Source: Prochlorococcus sp. AG-409-J19
GTDB lineage: Bacteria; Cyanobacteriota; Cyanobacteriia; PCC-6307; Cyanobiaceae
Length of the DNA: 64,000 nucleotides
NCBI GenBank assembly: GCA_003215635.1
Contig: QCKC01000001.1
Span: 100,316-164,315 of the forward strand
Direction: 5' to 3'
The position numbers and the translations under genes were made by a program. The notes beneath the pieces are model-generated. The model saw only the letters and a program-made list of their open reading frames with translations, did not search any database and was not told the origin of the DNA. Each line of letters begins with the position of its first letter. Positions within the stretch are counted from its first letter, which is position 1. This document shows, in pieces, positions 8,408-18,354 of the stretch.

Positions 8408-8853
8408 GTAATAAGACTACGAGCATTTGTGACAAATTTGGAAACTTCACTTTCAGGTACTGATTCAGTTAAACCTTTTACAACATTCCTATAATGATCA
8501 GCAACAGACCAAGCTGCTGTTGATAGATCAGATCCAAACCGAGGAATCAGGTGCATATGCAGATGCCTTGCCCCTTCACCAAAAGCAATACAGTACACAC
8601 GATCACAATCGGTTAACTTCCTAATTAAGAGAGAGGCTTTCCTAACCATGCAGCCGAAAGAGCTTGACTCATGCTCGTCAAATTCAATCGGCCCAGAAAT
8701 ATGTCTATAAGAATCTAAAAGCAACCAGCCCAGTAGAGGAGCAGGATGAGGATGATGCCGGATAATCCAAGAATTATTTCTAAAAACCTCCCATTTATCT
8801 GTATGCATATTGCTATTATGTAGGCTGCAGATTTCACATTTTAATAAATCCAT
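8404..8853 (-). CDS. HIT-family (histidine triad) protein
   Basis: A 149-residue cytosolic protein with the histidine triad His-Leu-His-Met-His at residues 97-101, which marks nucleotide hydrolases and transferases that act on NMP-linked substrates. Cys6 and Cys9 (Cys-Glu-Ile-Cys) may bind zinc with later histidines, as in some HIT proteins. It is the first gene of the minus-strand unit HIT - GT8-like - kdsB, overlapping the next gene by four bases. The link to a CMP-sugar synthase suggests a role on a nucleotide by-product, but that is inference. Confidence 0.85.
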   Translation of the reverse strand: MDLLKCEICSLHNSNMHTDKWEVFRNNSWIIRHHPHPAPLLGWLLLDSYRHISGPIEFDEHESSSFGCMVRKASLLIRKLTDCDRVYCIAFGEGARHLHMHLIPRFGSDLSTAAWSVADHYRNVVKGLTESVPESEVSKFVTNARSLIT

Positions 8854-9021
8854 AATTTGAGCAAATTATTCTTTAGAGAAATTAGTGTATTAAATTGAAT
8901 CTATCAGAAGATTCGTTCAAGCAATACAAATCTCAATCAATTGGATAGTTTCTTAAATTGAGAAATAAAAAGTTTGGTAACTGAACGTGAATTCAACTAA
9001 TGAACAAGTATTCTTAGTTAA

Positions 9022-9891
<870 letters not shown>

Positions 9892-9902
9892 ACCTAATTA
9901 GT

Positions 9903-10406
9903 TTATTTACGCTTGAAAATCATTACAGGTGCCAAACTTGGTGTTAAAGAAGAAAAATAAATCATAGGTCCAAAGTTCTTTTCATGATATTCTTTACCAC
10001 TTTCTTCAAAACCCTTAGACCTAAAAACTACATATTGAGGATTTAATTGAATATAGTTATCAATCAATTTCCATCCAGATCCAATCACTTGTCTTTCTAG
10101 ATGTTGATGCACTGCAAGATAAAAAATGGTATCATATGATTTATTTAATTTTAATAAAAGATTTTGTTTAGTTAAACTTTCTTTGATTAATGTAGATTTA
10201 CTTGAAGGCAACAAATGCTGAAGAACTTGTATATTCTCTAGAGAGTTTTCAATGCAAGTTACATGCTTAGAACCATATTCAAGCGCCTTCAAGCTATGCA
10301 AACCAACATTAGCGCCAAGATCGAGTATAGATTTACCTTGACAAATAACCTGAAGTGGATCTAAATCTAACTGGCGTTCGTAACCAGAAAGCAACATATC
10401 CTTCAT
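9903..10406 (-). CDS. Class I SAM-dependent methyltransferase
   Basis: A short 167-residue Rossmann-fold methyltransferase. SAM motif I, Ile-Leu-Asp-Leu-Gly-Ala-Asn-Val-Gly-Leu-His-Ser, lies at residues 27-38, and an acidic strand end (Cys-Ile-Glu-Asn) follows at about 53-56 to hold the ribose. The N-terminus is minimal and there is little C-terminal substrate domain. It follows the sulfotransferase-like gene by 12 bases in the same direction, so the pair may decorate one glycan or lipid. Substrate unknown. Confidence 0.8.
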   Translation of the reverse strand: MKDMLLSGYERQLDLDPLQVICQGKSILDLGANVGLHSLKALEYGSKHVTCIENSLENIQVLQHLLPSSKSTLIKESLTKQNLLLKLNKSYDTIFYLAVHQHLERQVIGSGWKLIDNYIQLNPQYVVFRSKGFEESGKEYHEKNFGPMIYFSSLTPSLAPVMIFKRK

Positions 10407-10418
10407 GAAACCTTTGCT

Positions 10419-11321
10419 TTATTCGAATATCTTATCATTATTAATTTCATTCAGATAATCCTCCTCTATTAGTGCCTTTTTGATCTCCAAAGAGATTTGT
10501 TTCTTTATTTTTGGATGTTCATGGAACTTATTTTCAACAGGCAGTGAAGAAAAAGCAATCTTTTCCTCAGAAGGCGCACCTATTAGCTGAAAAACATCAT
10601 TATTTTTTTTTAATTGTTCAAAACCAAAAGACTTTACGAATGCAATACTGCCAAGTTCCTTTAAAAATTGCCTATGGAGAACGGTAGATATCGCAGAGGA
10701 ATTTTTACAACTTCTATGTAAAGATATTTGTTTTTGGATATATTCATTTGCCGAAAGAGGGCGATGCTTTATCATACTTCTCTGAATACAACATCTTTGA
10801 TATTTAGAAACGAGATGCTGCAAAGGATCTCTAAAGCAAACACTAATCATTGCAGGTTCTAACGTAGCACTCTCAACTGCTTTTGCAAGAGTAAATAAAG
10901 GAAAGCATCCTTGACTATTATTCGAGAGACAACTTATTGATGCACCCGTCTCGCTAAGCATTTCACTAGAAATTATAATATTTTTGTGCTTTTTAGTAGA
11001 ATAAAGCAATAGTCTAATTGAATCGACGAGGGCATCAAAGAGATCGGGAGCATCAGTTTTATATTTAGTAGCTAAAATAGATAATGGAAAAATCAAATCA
11101 CGAGCTAAACCATTATAATCAGCAGAATGAATTAAATAATATCCCAAATATTCTTGGATTTGCTGACGATCACTTCTGACTCTTCCAGGCGATGCTTCTT
11201 TAATGGAAGATTTATATGGGTTTTTAGTTACAAAAAGATTTGACTTTGCTTTAGGGAAAAGAGTCTTTTGAAGGGTAGTAGTTGCAGTACGGGAAGTACC
11301 TATATGCAAGACAACAGCCAT
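10419..11321 (-). CDS. Sulfotransferase-like protein
   Basis: A 300-residue protein whose first strand and loop, His-Ile-Gly-Thr-Ser-Arg-Thr-Ala-Thr-Thr-Thr-Leu-Gln at residues 6-18, match the PAPS 5'-phosphosulfate-binding loop of sulfotransferases. A later Ser-Ser-Glu-Met-Leu and Cys-Phe-Arg-Asp-Pro-Leu segment (about residue 158) fits the 3'-phosphate-binding strand. It would move sulfate from PAPS to a carbohydrate. Two more sulfotransferase-like genes lie near 43 kb. It is divergent from hlyD across 81 bases and followed by the small methyltransferase. Confidence 0.75.
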   Translation of the reverse strand: MAVVLHIGTSRTATTTLQKTLFPKAKSNLFVTKNPYKSSIKEASPGRVRSDRQQIQEYLGYYLIHSADYNGLARDLIFPLSILATKYKTDAPDLFDALVDSIRLLLYSTKKHKNIIISSEMLSETGASISCLSNNSQGCFPLFTLAKAVESATLEPAMISVCFRDPLQHLVSKYQRCCIQRSMIKHRPLSANEYIQKQISLHRSCKNSSAISTVLHRQFLKELGSIAFVKSFGFEQLKKNNDVFQLIGAPSEEKIAFSSLPVENKFHEHPKIKKQISLEIKKALIEEDYLNEINNDKIFE

Positions 11322-11402
11322 TTATTAATAGTGATTGAGAGCCAGTCTCTTCTCTGGAGAAGAGTTTTTACAGGATATGGCTTAAAGACGTAATCTATAG
11401 GA

Positions 11403-12593
11403 ATGAAAAACCAAGACGAATCCACCACAAATACAAACAGCCAGGAAAACAAACCTGAAGAAGCGTCAACCAGCAGAAAACCTAGTCTGGGACTTAAAGC
11501 AAAGCAAAATCTTAGTTCTGCTGCCGATCGATGGTTAGCAAAAAACAGATCTTTAGTTCTGCGACAAACCCCAATTTGGGCTCAAAGCCTTGCAGGTATT
11601 GGAATTAGCCTCGGTGGAATTGTAATCTTAAGTGGAATATTATTTAGAATTGATGAAGTAGTTACTGTTCAAGGTCAGCTTGAATCCATTGTTGGTCTAA
11701 CCGAGGTCAAGACTCCAGGAGGAGGAAAAGTATCAAAAATATTCTTCAAAGACGGCGAACTAGTCAAGAAAGGAGAGCTACTCTTACAATTTGATACAAG
11801 ACAAGCTCTTATAGATAAAGAAACTAATGAAGATCTAATTGAACTTGAACGCAAAGATCTTTCAGGGAAACTAAGTATACTTAGTGCTCGCCAGAACGTT
11901 CTTGCACAGAAACTTAATACAAGACAAGAGATAACCTCATCATTAAGAGAACTTGTAGAGAATGGTGCATTTCAAAGGGTTGAATACCTACAACAACTTG
12001 ATCAACTATATGAATTAAAAAATGAAATAACAAGTGTTCAGCTTGACATGAAGCGGACACAGCTGGCCTCTGAGAAAGCAATAGGACAATATCAAAACAA
12101 CCTGAACCAAGCTGAACTTATCTTGCAATATCAAAGTGTTTATGCACCAGTTGATGGAGTAGTTTTTGACCCTAAAGCTTATGTATCAGGAGTACTGCAA
12201 TCAGGTGAGACAATTCTTAAATTAGTTCCTCAAAAAGGTCTTAAGGCAAAAGTAATAGTAGCCAACAAAGATATAGGTTTTGTAAAAACTGGTCAAGAAG
12301 CAAAAGTCAGAGTAGATGCATTCCCTTTTACAAGATATGGAGAACTAATAGGAAAAGTAACAAGAATTGGTGCTGACGCCCTGCCACCAGATCAGAAAGT
12401 CCCAATTTATAGATATCCTGTAATATTAAGCTTAGATAAATCGTATCTTGAGTCAAGAGGGACAAAAATTCCTCTAAGAAGTGGCATGGCCATTTCTGCA
12501 AATATCAAACTTAGAGATAAACGTCTAATTAGTCTTGTTTCAGATATGCTTGTCGATCAAACAGAAACTGTTAAATCGATCCGTCAACAATAA
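11403..12593 (+). CDS. HlyD-family secretion adaptor protein
   Basis: A membrane-fusion protein of a type I secretion or ABC export system, bridging the inner-membrane ABC transporter to an outer-membrane channel. The first 55 residues are cytosolic and polar, one transmembrane helix spans about 59-81, then a lipoyl-like half-motif (Gly-Gly-Gly-Lys-Val near 110), a coiled-coil hairpin (about 140-250) and the second half-motif around Tyr-Ala-Pro-Val-Asp-Gly-Val-Val. At 396 residues it is usual size. The ABC transporter and PPIase-like partners are 0.8-1.6 kb away, separated by an oppositely oriented methyltransferase. No TolC-like gene is in the window. Confidence 0.92.
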   Translation: MKNQDESTTNTNSQENKPEEASTSRKPSLGLKAKQNLSSAADRWLAKNRSLVLRQTPIWAQSLAGIGISLGGIVILSGILFRIDEVVTVQGQLESIVGLTEVKTPGGGKVSKIFFKDGELVKKGELLLQFDTRQALIDKETNEDLIELERKDLSGKLSILSARQNVLAQKLNTRQEITSSLRELVENGAFQRVEYLQQLDQLYELKNEITSVQLDMKRTQLASEKAIGQYQNNLNQAELILQYQSVYAPVDGVVFDPKAYVSGVLQSGETILKLVPQKGLKAKVIVANKDIGFVKTGQEAKVRVDAFPFTRYGELIGKVTRIGADALPPDQKVPIYRYPVILSLDKSYLESRGTKIPLRSGMAISANIKLRDKRLISLVSDMLVDQTETVKSIRQQ

Positions 12594-12614
12594 TTCCTTT
12601 TAATTATTCTCTAA

Positions 12615-13427
12615 TCAATCATCCGTGATTGTTTCCTCAGCTTTATCATCTGAATTCAAGGCAGCCGAGACACAATCTTCCTCGACAGGATCTATATCTG
12701 ATTTGTTCTCTTTCTTGTCACGAACTTTTACTGAATAACTACCTAAAGGCCCACCATTCATTTTTAATTGATAAATACCAAGTTGACCAAGGAATTTAAA
12801 CATCCATGGAATCATAAAATTCTTTTTTGAACACAGAATTACAAGTTTTTGTGGCAATCCTCTGTAATGCAACAAAGGAAATGTAATAACACTCGGGAAC
12901 ACCTGGCTTAAACGACCTACCCACCACTCTGGAGGAGCCAACAAAATATGCGCATTGCGGCCATCTGCTAACTCTTTAATAGCTGGTTGCAAATCAATTA
13001 CTAAATAACAGAACCTGCCAGTAAGGTCATATATATCACGCAAAACTGCATCGATTGAATCCATCTCAATGTGTTCAAGTACATCCAAGCAGGTAACAAT
13101 GTCTGAAGGGTTATCAGGCTTGGTGTCCCAGTCCTCTACAGCAGGGTCATATCCAGACACTTTGAATGTTGAAGGAAGCTCTTTACGAAGTCTCTCTACT
13201 AATCTCCCCTTCCCCGTTCCATAATCGAGAATGGAAGAACAGACCTTTGTAGGAGAATGTAGTTCTAGCAAAGCCTTAGGTAGATTCCCCGTGATCCCAC
13301 CTGCATCCTTTCTACTCCCAAAGTTTTGATCTTGAGCATGAAGCGCCTTATTAAGCGCCTTCTGTTCCTCAGAAATGACTTGACCCATTGTTTTCCTATC
13401 AGCCTGAGAGGCATTATTCCATGACAT
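12615..13427 (-). CDS. Class I SAM-dependent methyltransferase
   Basis: A 270-residue protein with SAM motif I Ile-Leu-Asp-Tyr-Gly-Thr-Gly-Lys-Gly-Arg at residues 66-75 and a post-II motif containing Cys-Leu-Asp-Val-Leu-Glu-His-Ile-Glu at about 115-123, typical of methyltransferase type 11/12 domains. The last 35 residues are acidic and low in complexity. It sits inside the type I secretion set and starts back-to-back with the PPIase-like gene, the two start codons sharing two bases (CATG at 13425-13428). Its target is unknown; small molecule, glycan or protein are all possible. Confidence 0.85.
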   Translation of the reverse strand: MSWNNASQADRKTMGQVISEEQKALNKALHAQDQNFGSRKDAGGITGNLPKALLELHSPTKVCSSILDYGTGKGRLVERLRKELPSTFKVSGYDPAVEDWDTKPDNPSDIVTCLDVLEHIEMDSIDAVLRDIYDLTGRFCYLVIDLQPAIKELADGRNAHILLAPPEWWVGRLSQVFPSVITFPLLHYRGLPQKLVILCSKKNFMIPWMFKFLGQLGIYQLKMNGGPLGSYSVKVRDKKENKSDIDPVEEDCVSAALNSDDKAEETITDD

Positions 13428-14220
13428 GAACGAACAGAATCAAAAAGAAGTTCGATTAATTGAACCTGATCCAAAACGTTGGTTAACCAAGGAACGACGA
13501 AATGATCTGCATGATCAGATTAGCTGCAGCAGAATGCTACTGAAACAGTCAGGATTATTAAGAGCATTCTTAGGATATTGGGTTCGTTGGCAAGCCTCCC
13601 TTGAGGCGGAATGGGATGCTGAGGCAGAAACCGAAAAGATTAACAGTCTTCAAAAAAGGTGGGAGGAGCGAAATTCTCTTTCTGAAGAATCCTTTACTGA
13701 AGAGGAATTACGTACAAAATTGCGAGTCAACCCTGCTTCCATGATATGGGCTCGTGAACAATGGGGTCACCGACTTGAATCTCTCTACTTGGAAAAGAAA
13801 CACCAGCTTGACAAGGCAAGCTGTCGATTATTGCGTGTATCAGATAAAGGCTTAGCTTTAGAACTGCATCATCGAATAAAAGCTAAAGAAACAACTTTTG
13901 GTGCTGCCTCACGAGAATTTGGCGAAGGACCTGAAACTTCTTCCGGAGGTTTACTACCCTTAAGAGCACTAGCATCTATGCCCTTAGGAATTGGTCCTTT
14001 ACTTGAAAGAATGGAACCAGGGAAACTAAGTTTGCCTTTAAGACTTGGAGAACAATTTTGTCTGGTTTTACTTCAAGAGTTCAAGCCCAGCCAATTCGAT
14101 GCCCAAATAGAAGAGGTTTTACTCGCAGAACAGCTGAAGGTCTGGATCGATGCAGTGGTTGACACTCTGGTATTTGATTTAAATTTAGGCAAGCAAACTT
14201 CTGATCAGCAGATACCTTGA
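13426..14220 (+). CDS. Parvulin-like peptidyl-prolyl isomerase (secretion partner)
   Basis: A 264-residue protein without a signal peptide. The N-terminal 140 residues are charged and helical, and about residues 150-220 resemble the PpiC/parvulin fold: a Phe-Gly-Ala-Ala-Ser-Arg-Glu-Phe-Gly-Glu-Gly motif followed by a Ser-Gly-Gly-Leu-Leu turn and a final hydrophobic strand Phe-Cys-Leu-Val-Leu-Leu. Such cytosolic parvulin-like proteins accompany peptidase-type ABC exporters in cyanobacteria. Its stop overlaps the TTG start of the ABC transporter by four bases, so the two are coupled. A role in keeping the secreted substrate unfolded is inference. Confidence 0.75.
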   Translation: MNEQNQKEVRLIEPDPKRWLTKERRNDLHDQISCSRMLLKQSGLLRAFLGYWVRWQASLEAEWDAEAETEKINSLQKRWEERNSLSEESFTEEELRTKLRVNPASMIWAREQWGHRLESLYLEKKHQLDKASCRLLRVSDKGLALELHHRIKAKETTFGAASREFGEGPETSSGGLLPLRALASMPLGIGPLLERMEPGKLSLPLRLGEQFCLVLLQEFKPSQFDAQIEEVLLAEQLKVWIDAVVDTLVFDLNLGKQTSDQQIP

Positions 14221-17207
14221 CAACCAGTACACAAGATTCTCAAACAGATCCGGATTTCAGGAACAAGTTGCAGAAGCAACTATCCCGAAATAAGCCATTT
14301 TCACTGTTACCTCAAGAAAAACTGAATGATTGGCTACTGGATGCACAACATATACGCTTTAAAACTGGAGAGTTGATGTTGCGTCCAGATGAATTAAGTG
14401 AACGAATTTTCATAGTTATAAAAGGTACAGTGAGATTAGTAGTAATAAGCAATACCACAGAAGGCCAAATTTCTCTGGATCGTAGAGGTTCAGGACAATT
14501 ACTTGGCTGGGTAGGACTACTTAGAGGAAAGCCTTGCGAATATGTTTTAGCCAGCACAGATGTGCTGGTATTAGGTCTATCTGCATCGGGTTTCATCAAT
14601 CTGATACAAACTTGTCAAGAATTTAATGATTATTTCCAAACGCTTGTTAGTCCTCAAGAAGCGTACACAGTAGCTTTATCTTTTGCTGAATCAACACCAA
14701 AACATGAATCGGAATGGAGATCTAAACTTCTAGAGCAAATCGCAAAAGCTAAAACAACGAGCTTAAATGCAATAAATCAAAACGAATTACCTCCATTAGA
14801 AGAAGATTGGAATTGGCACATGAGTACCCCAAATGTACCAAACAATCCAACTGGCAAAATAATAACTAATGATTTATTACCCTTGCCTCCAATAGAAGGA
14901 TATAAATTAGATTATAGACTAATCGCTCTTCCTGTGATTCAAGAAAAGAACACAGAAAACAAAGAATTAATTTCAACTATATCTAATATAGATAGAGATA
15001 TTAATCCTGTCGACTTAGAACAACTTGGAATTCTAGAAAATGATCTTTTAGATATAGAAGACCGATTCCCAATTATCAAAGGTCAAGGACTAGTACAAGA
15101 ACCATTGGCAATTTGCGAGATGGCAGCTCTTTACCAACAAGTGCCATTCAGGAAAGACAACATAAAAAAAATGATCGAAGAACAAATTAGAAGAGGGAAA
15201 GAAATCTCCATAGAAGTCATAGGCTTTCTATGTGAATCACTGGGAATGAAATGTCAATTAGGTCAAGCAGATGGACAATTTATAGCCAGTGTTGAATCGC
15301 CTGCAATATTGATATTAGAAGGAATTCCAGTAGTCTTTTATGGAATGATCAAAGGTCAAGCAATAATTGCTAATCCTACACAAGGATTGCTCAAAATACC
15401 TCTTGAAGAGATTCAAAGCAGATTGGGAGAAAAGTTTGTTTTTGTACTGCCTAGAAGAGTTGCCACAACTCCGACAACTCGTTTTGGATGGAGTTGGTTC
15501 GTCCCTCTATTAAAGAAGTACAAAGCATCTTTAATACTAGTTTTTGCTTCCTCCTTACTTGCACAGGTTTTTGCTCTTGCAATTCCATTACTGCTTCAAC
15601 AGATCATTGATAAAGTTCTTACTCAAGGCAACTTAAGTAGTCTAAATGTCCTTGGCACAGCAATGCTAGTAATGGCATTGTTTCAAGGGATATTACAAGC
15701 ATTACGCACCTATATATTCGTCGATACAACAGATAGAATGGACCTGACACTTGGCACAGCAGTAATAGATAGATTACTCGCTCTACCTCTTAGTTTTTTT
15801 GAAAAAAGGCCTGTAGGAGAGTTAAGTCAAAGGTTAGGAGAATTAAATACAATAAGAGGTTTCCTAACTGGCACAGCATTAATTACTGTACTCAATCTGA
15901 TATTTGCAGTTATCTATCTAGGTGTAATGCTTGTATATTCTCCATTGTTAACAGCAGTAGCTTTAAGTACTTTTCCTTTATATATATTATTAGTTTTTGG
16001 TGTTTCACCAATATATAAATTTCTCATTAGACAACGAGCTATTGCTCAAGCAAAAACGCAAAGTCATTTAATTGAGGTACTAGGTGGTATTCAAACTGTA
16101 AAAGCACAACATTTTGAACTAACAGCAAGGTGGAAATGGCAAGATAGATACAGAGACTTTGTTACTGAAGGATTCAAAAGTACTGCCTTAGGAAGTACCG
16201 CAGGAGAAATAGGAGCTTTTTTGAATACCGTCAGTGGCCTTCTAGTTTTGTGGGTCGGAATGTACCTTGTCCTTAAAGGTGAATTCACTCTTGGGATGCT
16301 TATTGCCTTTCGAATAATTGCTGGAAATGTCACTGGACCATTACTCCAATTAGCTGGCTTGTACCAAGGTTTTCAGAAAGTGGCACTCTCAATGGAACGA
16401 TTGAGTGACATTGTTGATCAAAACCCTGAACTACAAAATCCTGATGAAATTGGACAAATATCCTTACCTGCAATTGAAGGTAATGTCAGATTTGAAAACG
16501 TAAAGTTTAGATTTGGCGATAGAGGCCCATATCAATTAGATGATGTCAGTGTTGAAATAAATCGTGGTAATTTCGTTGGCATTGTTGGCCAAAGTGGTAG
16601 TGGGAAAAGCACATTGATGAAATTGCTTCCGAAGTTATACAAACCAGAAGCAGGAAGAATATTTATAGACGATTATGATATCGGCAAAGTTGACTTGAGC
16701 AGTCTTAGAAGACAAGTAGGTATAGTCCCTCAAGATTCACTTTTATTCGAAGGAACTGTAGCTGAAAATATTGCCCTAAATGATCCACAAGCAACAACAG
16801 AGGCAATTATTGAATCAGCAAAAATTGCTTGCGCACATGAATTTATAATGACTTTAGGCCAGGGATATGCAACTCCGATTGCTGAACGAGGTGCAAATTT
16901 ATCTGGAGGGCAGAGACAAAGAATTGCTATTGCCAGGACTATCTTATCGAATCCACAATTACTTGTTATGGATGAAGCTACTAGCGCTCTTGATTATGAT
17001 ACCGAAAGGCAACTATGTCTAAATCTGCAAGATTGGGCAAATAAAAGAACTGTATTCTTTATCACCCACAGATTATCTACAATTAGGAATAGTGATTTGA
17101 TTTTAGTTATGCATCAGGGCAGACTAGTCGAAAAAGGAAACCATGAAAGTTTAAACAAAGAAGGTGGAAGATATGCAACACTCTACAAACAACAAGAATC
17201 AAACTAA
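14217..17207 (+). CDS. Type I secretion ABC transporter with N-terminal cNMP-like and C39-like domains
   Basis: A 996-residue exporter. Residues about 18-150 form a CRP-type cyclic-nucleotide fold; its phosphate-binding cassette lacks the usual Arg-Thr/Ser-Ala pattern. Residues about 285-412 resemble a C39 peptidase domain, but the catalytic Cys and His positions are occupied by other residues (Glu/Gln and Ile-Pro), as in non-cleaving C39-like domains of RTX exporters. Six membrane helices lie at about 430-715. The ATPase has Walker A Gly-Gln-Ser-Gly-Ser-Gly-Lys-Ser-Thr (791-799), signature Leu-Ser-Gly-Gly-Gln (895-899), Walker B ending Asp919-Glu920 and switch His951. It starts at TTG 14217, coupled to the PPIase-like gene. 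Likely substrates are RTX proteins such as the one at 31.8 kb. Confidence 0.92.
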   Translation: MTTSTQDSQTDPDFRNKLQKQLSRNKPFSLLPQEKLNDWLLDAQHIRFKTGELMLRPDELSERIFIVIKGTVRLVVISNTTEGQISLDRRGSGQLLGWVGLLRGKPCEYVLASTDVLVLGLSASGFINLIQTCQEFNDYFQTLVSPQEAYTVALSFAESTPKHESEWRSKLLEQIAKAKTTSLNAINQNELPPLEEDWNWHMSTPNVPNNPTGKIITNDLLPLPPIEGYKLDYRLIALPVIQEKNTENKELISTISNIDRDINPVDLEQLGILENDLLDIEDRFPIIKGQGLVQEPLAICEMAALYQQVPFRKDNIKKMIEEQIRRGKEISIEVIGFLCESLGMKCQLGQADGQFIASVESPAILILEGIPVVFYGMIKGQAIIANPTQGLLKIPLEEIQSRLGEKFVFVLPRRVATTPTTRFGWSWFVPLLKKYKASLILVFASSLLAQVFALAIPLLLQQIIDKVLTQGNLSSLNVLGTAMLVMALFQGILQALRTYIFVDTTDRMDLTLGTAVIDRLLALPLSFFEKRPVGELSQRLGELNTIRGFLTGTALITVLNLIFAVIYLGVMLVYSPLLTAVALSTFPLYILLVFGVSPIYKFLIRQRAIAQAKTQSHLIEVLGGIQTVKAQHFELTARWKWQDRYRDFVTEGFKSTALGSTAGEIGAFLNTVSGLLVLWVGMYLVLKGEFTLGMLIAFRIIAGNVTGPLLQLAGLYQGFQKVALSMERLSDIVDQNPELQNPDEIGQISLPAIEGNVRFENVKFRFGDRGPYQLDDVSVEINRGNFVGIVGQSGSGKSTLMKLLPKLYKPEAGRIFIDDYDIGKVDLSSLRRQVGIVPQDSLLFEGTVAENIALNDPQATTEAIIESAKIACAHEFIMTLGQGYATPIAERGANLSGGQRQRIAIARTILSNPQLLVMDEATSALDYDTERQLCLNLQDWANKRTVFFITHRLSTIRNSDLILVMHQGRLVEKGNHESLNKEGGRYATLYKQQESN

Positions 17208-17313
17208 TCATTAAATAAATGTCAACTGCACATATAATTTGAGAAAATCTTAATAAGGAAATTTGAAGATTTTAGTGAATATCTTATTATAATAATTCAG
17301 TGCTCATAATGAG

Positions 17314-18351
17314 ATGACGACTTCATACCCTAAAACAGCAATCATTGTTGGATGTGGACGAATGGGAATTAGGCATGCTGCTGTACTAGAGAAATTAAAA
17401 ATAGATATTTTAGGCTTAGCTGACCCTATAGATAAAAACATAGAGGTTCTAACAAATAATTTAACCAGAAATAAATCAATAACCAAACATCCTGATCTAA
17501 GATCTGCACTTAAATCATGTACTCCTGACCTTGTTGTAATATCAACAACTGCTAATGCGCATTACTCTCAAGCCTTAGAAGCAATATCAGCAGGAGTGAA
17601 GTTGCTTTTAATAGAAAAACCAATATGTACATCACTATCTGATTCTGAAAACCTAATTAAATTATCTGAAAGCAATAACGTTCGAATAGCTGTTAATCAC
17701 CAGATGCGCTTTCTCCCTATATATACCAAAACAAAGCAAATAATTAATTCAGAAGAATTTGGTGGTTTGCAATCTATGAATATTCTTGCTGGTAATTTCG
17801 GAATGGCGATGAATGCTATTCATTACTTTGAAGCTTTTAGATATCTATCAGGAGAACCTGCTGAGTCGATTTCTGCGTGGCTAGACCCCGATGAAATAGC
17901 CAACCCCAGAGGTCCTGAATTTAAAGATGTTTCAGGATGTTTAAGATTCACTAGCAAATCTGGATACAGATTTTATCTAGATGCATCAATGAGTCAAGGA
18001 CACGGTGTTCAATCTACTTACATGACTCGCAATGGCAGAGTAACAATAGATGAACTAACTGGAAAAATTGAGACTGTAGTGAGAAAGAAAGAATATCTTT
18101 TTGAAAATACATCTAGATATGGAATGCCAATAAATATCAATAATTACGAAATAAAACCTGTGGAACTAATTGATTCTACTAGTAGTGTATTAAAAGCCTT
18201 AATTCAGGGAGAAAATTATCCAAATCTTCGTGATGCACAATTAGCAATTAAAACACTAATATGTGCTTATCATTCGTCAAGGAATAATGGCAAGGAAATT
18301 TTGATAAATTCTGTTTCTAATAATGATAATGAATGCTTCCCATGGGCTTAA
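17314..18351 (+). CDS. Gfo/Idh/MocA-family oxidoreductase
   Basis: A 345-residue NAD(P)-dependent sugar dehydrogenase or isomerase. The dinucleotide motif Gly-Cys-Gly-Arg-Met-Gly is at residues 13-18 and the family's Glu-Lys-Pro is at 101-103, followed by the conserved segment Asn-His-Gln-Met-Arg. It is the first gene of the long nonulosonate operon that runs to 29480. It may oxidise or epimerise a nucleotide sugar, or supply a precursor as PtmA does in Campylobacter, but PtmA belongs to another family so this is only context. A second, shorter member follows 0.7 kb on. Confidence 0.85.
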   Translation: MTTSYPKTAIIVGCGRMGIRHAAVLEKLKIDILGLADPIDKNIEVLTNNLTRNKSITKHPDLRSALKSCTPDLVVISTTANAHYSQALEAISAGVKLLLIEKPICTSLSDSENLIKLSESNNVRIAVNHQMRFLPIYTKTKQIINSEEFGGLQSMNILAGNFGMAMNAIHYFEAFRYLSGEPAESISAWLDPDEIANPRGPEFKDVSGCLRFTSKSGYRFYLDASMSQGHGVQSTYMTRNGRVTIDELTGKIETVVRKKEYLFENTSRYGMPININNYEIKPVELIDSTSSVLKALIQGENYPNLRDAQLAIKTLICAYHSSRNNGKEILINSVSNNDNECFPWA

Positions 18352-18354
18352 TTA

